Assembly (NCBI GenBank): GCA_025454275.1
Contig: JALOOS010000102.1
Location: forward strand, 1 to 6,478
Source: Desulfobacterales bacterium
Lineage (GTDB): Bacteria; Desulfobacterota; Desulfobacteria; Desulfobacterales; SpSt-501
Reading direction: 5' to 3'
DNA: 6,478 nt
Shown here: positions 5,565-6,478 of the stretch, piece after piece
Layout: every line of letters starts with the position of its first letter
Numbering within the stretch: the stretch's first letter is position 1
Notes under the pieces: generated by a model
The model's input: only the letters and a program-made list of their open reading frames with translations
Databases searched by the model: none
Told to the model about the DNA's origin: nothing
Translations under genes and position numbers: made by a program

Positions 5565-6478
5565 CTAAAAGAACTTCTCCTGGAGCCCGTAGGGGTCTTT
5601 GAACTCCAGCTCAGGGCGGAACCGCAGCTTGCCGTCGGGGCCCCGCCGGTCGACGTATTTCAGGATCTCCAGATCCACCTTCAAGGGCACGTTGACCCCG
5701 GCCTGGGTGAGGGCCTGGCGCAGATAGGCTTCGGCCCGTGTGCCGAAGGCGACGGAGTCGCCCAGGATGCGCAGCCCCTCGGCCGGGTTGTGGAAACCGA
5801 CCGAATTCTCGGCCCCCATGAAGACCGTGCGGTAGAAGGCCTCCTCGTAGAACTCCTTGGCCTTGTCGTAGAGGGCCTGGTCGATCACCTTGCCCTCCGC
5901 CTGGGCCTTGTGGGTCGACTCGAAGAGCTTGGCCACCGTGGCGCACTGGTAGCCGGCCCGGATCATGATCGATATCGTCCGGTCCTGGATCGAGAAGACC
6001 CGCTCCCGCAGCCACTGCGGGCTCTCGGCATGGCACTGCTTGCAGGCCTTCATGTCGGCCTGGACCGGGCTCATCACGCGGTGGTCCGACACCTTGTGGA
6101 CCCCGGCGATGGTGTAGGGCATGTGGCAGTCCGCGCAGGAGGCCCCGGCCTTGAAGTGGGTGCTGTTGTTGGTCCAGAACTCGTACTCCGGGTGGCGCAG
6201 GAAGGCCATCCGGAAGCCGGTCACGGTCTGCTTCCACTCCTTGACCGTCTCGTCGCTTCGGATCTGGGCGATGATGTTCTCGATCGTGATGGCGCCGAAC
6301 GTCGACTTCTGCCAGGGGAAATAGAGGCCGACCGACTTGCCCTCCTTGTCCTTGGGGATGTTGTAAGTGACATGGCACTGGGCGCAGACGGCGGAGCGCA
6401 TCTCCTGGCGGGTCAGCTGGGCGGGGTCGACCCCCATCGCCTTGAAGGCCTCGAGCAGGGTGAACCCACGCGAGATCC
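5565..6478 (-). CDS. nrfA: Ammonia-forming cytochrome c nitrite reductase NrfA, 5'-truncated
   Basis: The C-terminal 303 residues of the periplasmic pentahaem enzyme that reduces nitrite to ammonium with six electrons. The frame stays open to the right edge, where residues RGFTLLEAFKAMGVDP continue upstream of the first internal ATG (6437), so the N-terminus with the signal peptide and first two haems is outside. Three CXXCH haem sites are visible: CAQCH (partial residues 31-35), CADCH (114-118) and CKQCH (145-149). LTRQEMRSAVCAQCHV and RHPEYEFW are hallmark NrfA segments. The active-site Tyr (Tyr38, in HVTYN) and His (His95, in RHPEYE) are kept, as are probable distal haem ligands His132 (SDHRVMSP) and His229 (FHNPAEG). 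The classical calcium site is absent: HVEY is HVTY, and the KAQH motif reads FLRH, with Arg94 in place of Gln. This matches the calcium-independent type known from Geobacter lovleyi. The NrfH electron donor gene is not in the window and could lie to the right, upstream of nrfA. Confidence 0.95.
   Translation of the reverse strand, partial: ISRGFTLLEAFKAMGVDPAQLTRQEMRSAVCAQCHVTYNIPKDKEGKSVGLYFPWQKSTFGAITIENIIAQIRSDETVKEWKQTVTGFRMAFLRHPEYEFWTNNSTHFKAGASCADCHMPYTIAGVHKVSDHRVMSPVQADMKACKQCHAESPQWLRERVFSIQDRTISIMIRAGYQCATVAKLFESTHKAQAEGKVIDQALYDKAKEFYEEAFYRTVFMGAENSVGFHNPAEGLRILGDSVAFGTRAEAYLRQALTQAGVNVPLKVDLEILKYVDRRGPDGKLRFRPELEFKDPYGLQEKFF

Noticed and set aside
3674..5602. A 642-codon open frame overlapping paaK and the ACT gene in another frame on the same strand
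   Set aside because: The product is Arg/Pro/Gly/His-rich low-complexity sequence and spans two real genes; it is a shadow of high third-position GC.
1..6478. CRISPR arrays, insertion sequences, tRNA or rRNA genes, phage genes, toxin-antitoxin or defence systems
   Set aside because: I read for direct repeats, transposase-like frames and structured RNA genes and saw none; all substantial coding space is taken by the six assigned genes.

Overview
The window is about 6.5 kb of GC-rich bacterial DNA, densely coded. It carries six protein genes separated by short gaps (the longest is 163 bp) with several strong hairpins. The gene content suggests an anaerobic or facultatively anaerobic Gram-negative bacterium, most likely a Desulfobacterota/Desulfuromonadia-type (former Deltaproteobacteria) organism. 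The reasons are a pentahaem nitrite reductase of the calcium-independent type known from Geobacter lovleyi, and a PaaK-type aryl-CoA ligase followed directly by a double-ACT protein, a pairing I recall from such genomes. The assignment is an inference from family resemblance and was not tested by a database search.

Layout: (1) positions 1-990 (+) hold the C-terminal part of a Ca2+/Na+ antiporter of the CaCA family, whose start lies outside the window. (2) 1054-1620 (+) is an exported cyclophilin-type peptidyl-prolyl isomerase, 63 bp downstream and possibly co-transcribed with the antiporter. (3) 1614-1703 holds two strong hairpins between convergent genes; the first is a perfect 20-bp inverted repeat that starts inside the isomerase gene. 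(4) 1727-3547 (-) is a one-polypeptide ABC exporter closely resembling the cyclic beta-glucan exporter NdvA/ChvA. (5) 3548-3710 is a divergent intergenic region with a GC-rich hairpin and weak promoter candidates. (6) 3711-5012 and 5025-5456 (+) form a compact two-gene operon: phenylacetate-CoA ligase family enzyme (paaK) and a tandem ACT-domain protein. (7) 5478-5558 has two hairpins between convergent genes. (8) 5565-6478 (-) is the C-terminal part of NrfA, ammonia-forming cytochrome c nitrite reductase, running off the right edge.

How they work together: only paaK and the ACT gene form a clear functional unit (aryl-acid activation plus a probable small-molecule sensor or regulator). The antiporter, isomerase, glucan-type exporter and nitrite reductase look like independent housekeeping, envelope and respiration genes.

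I saw no mobile element, CRISPR array, tRNA or rRNA, and no convincing undescribed multi-gene system. The most notable observation is that the NrfA has lost all three side-chain positions of the classical calcium site while keeping the active-site Tyr and His and its haem motifs.
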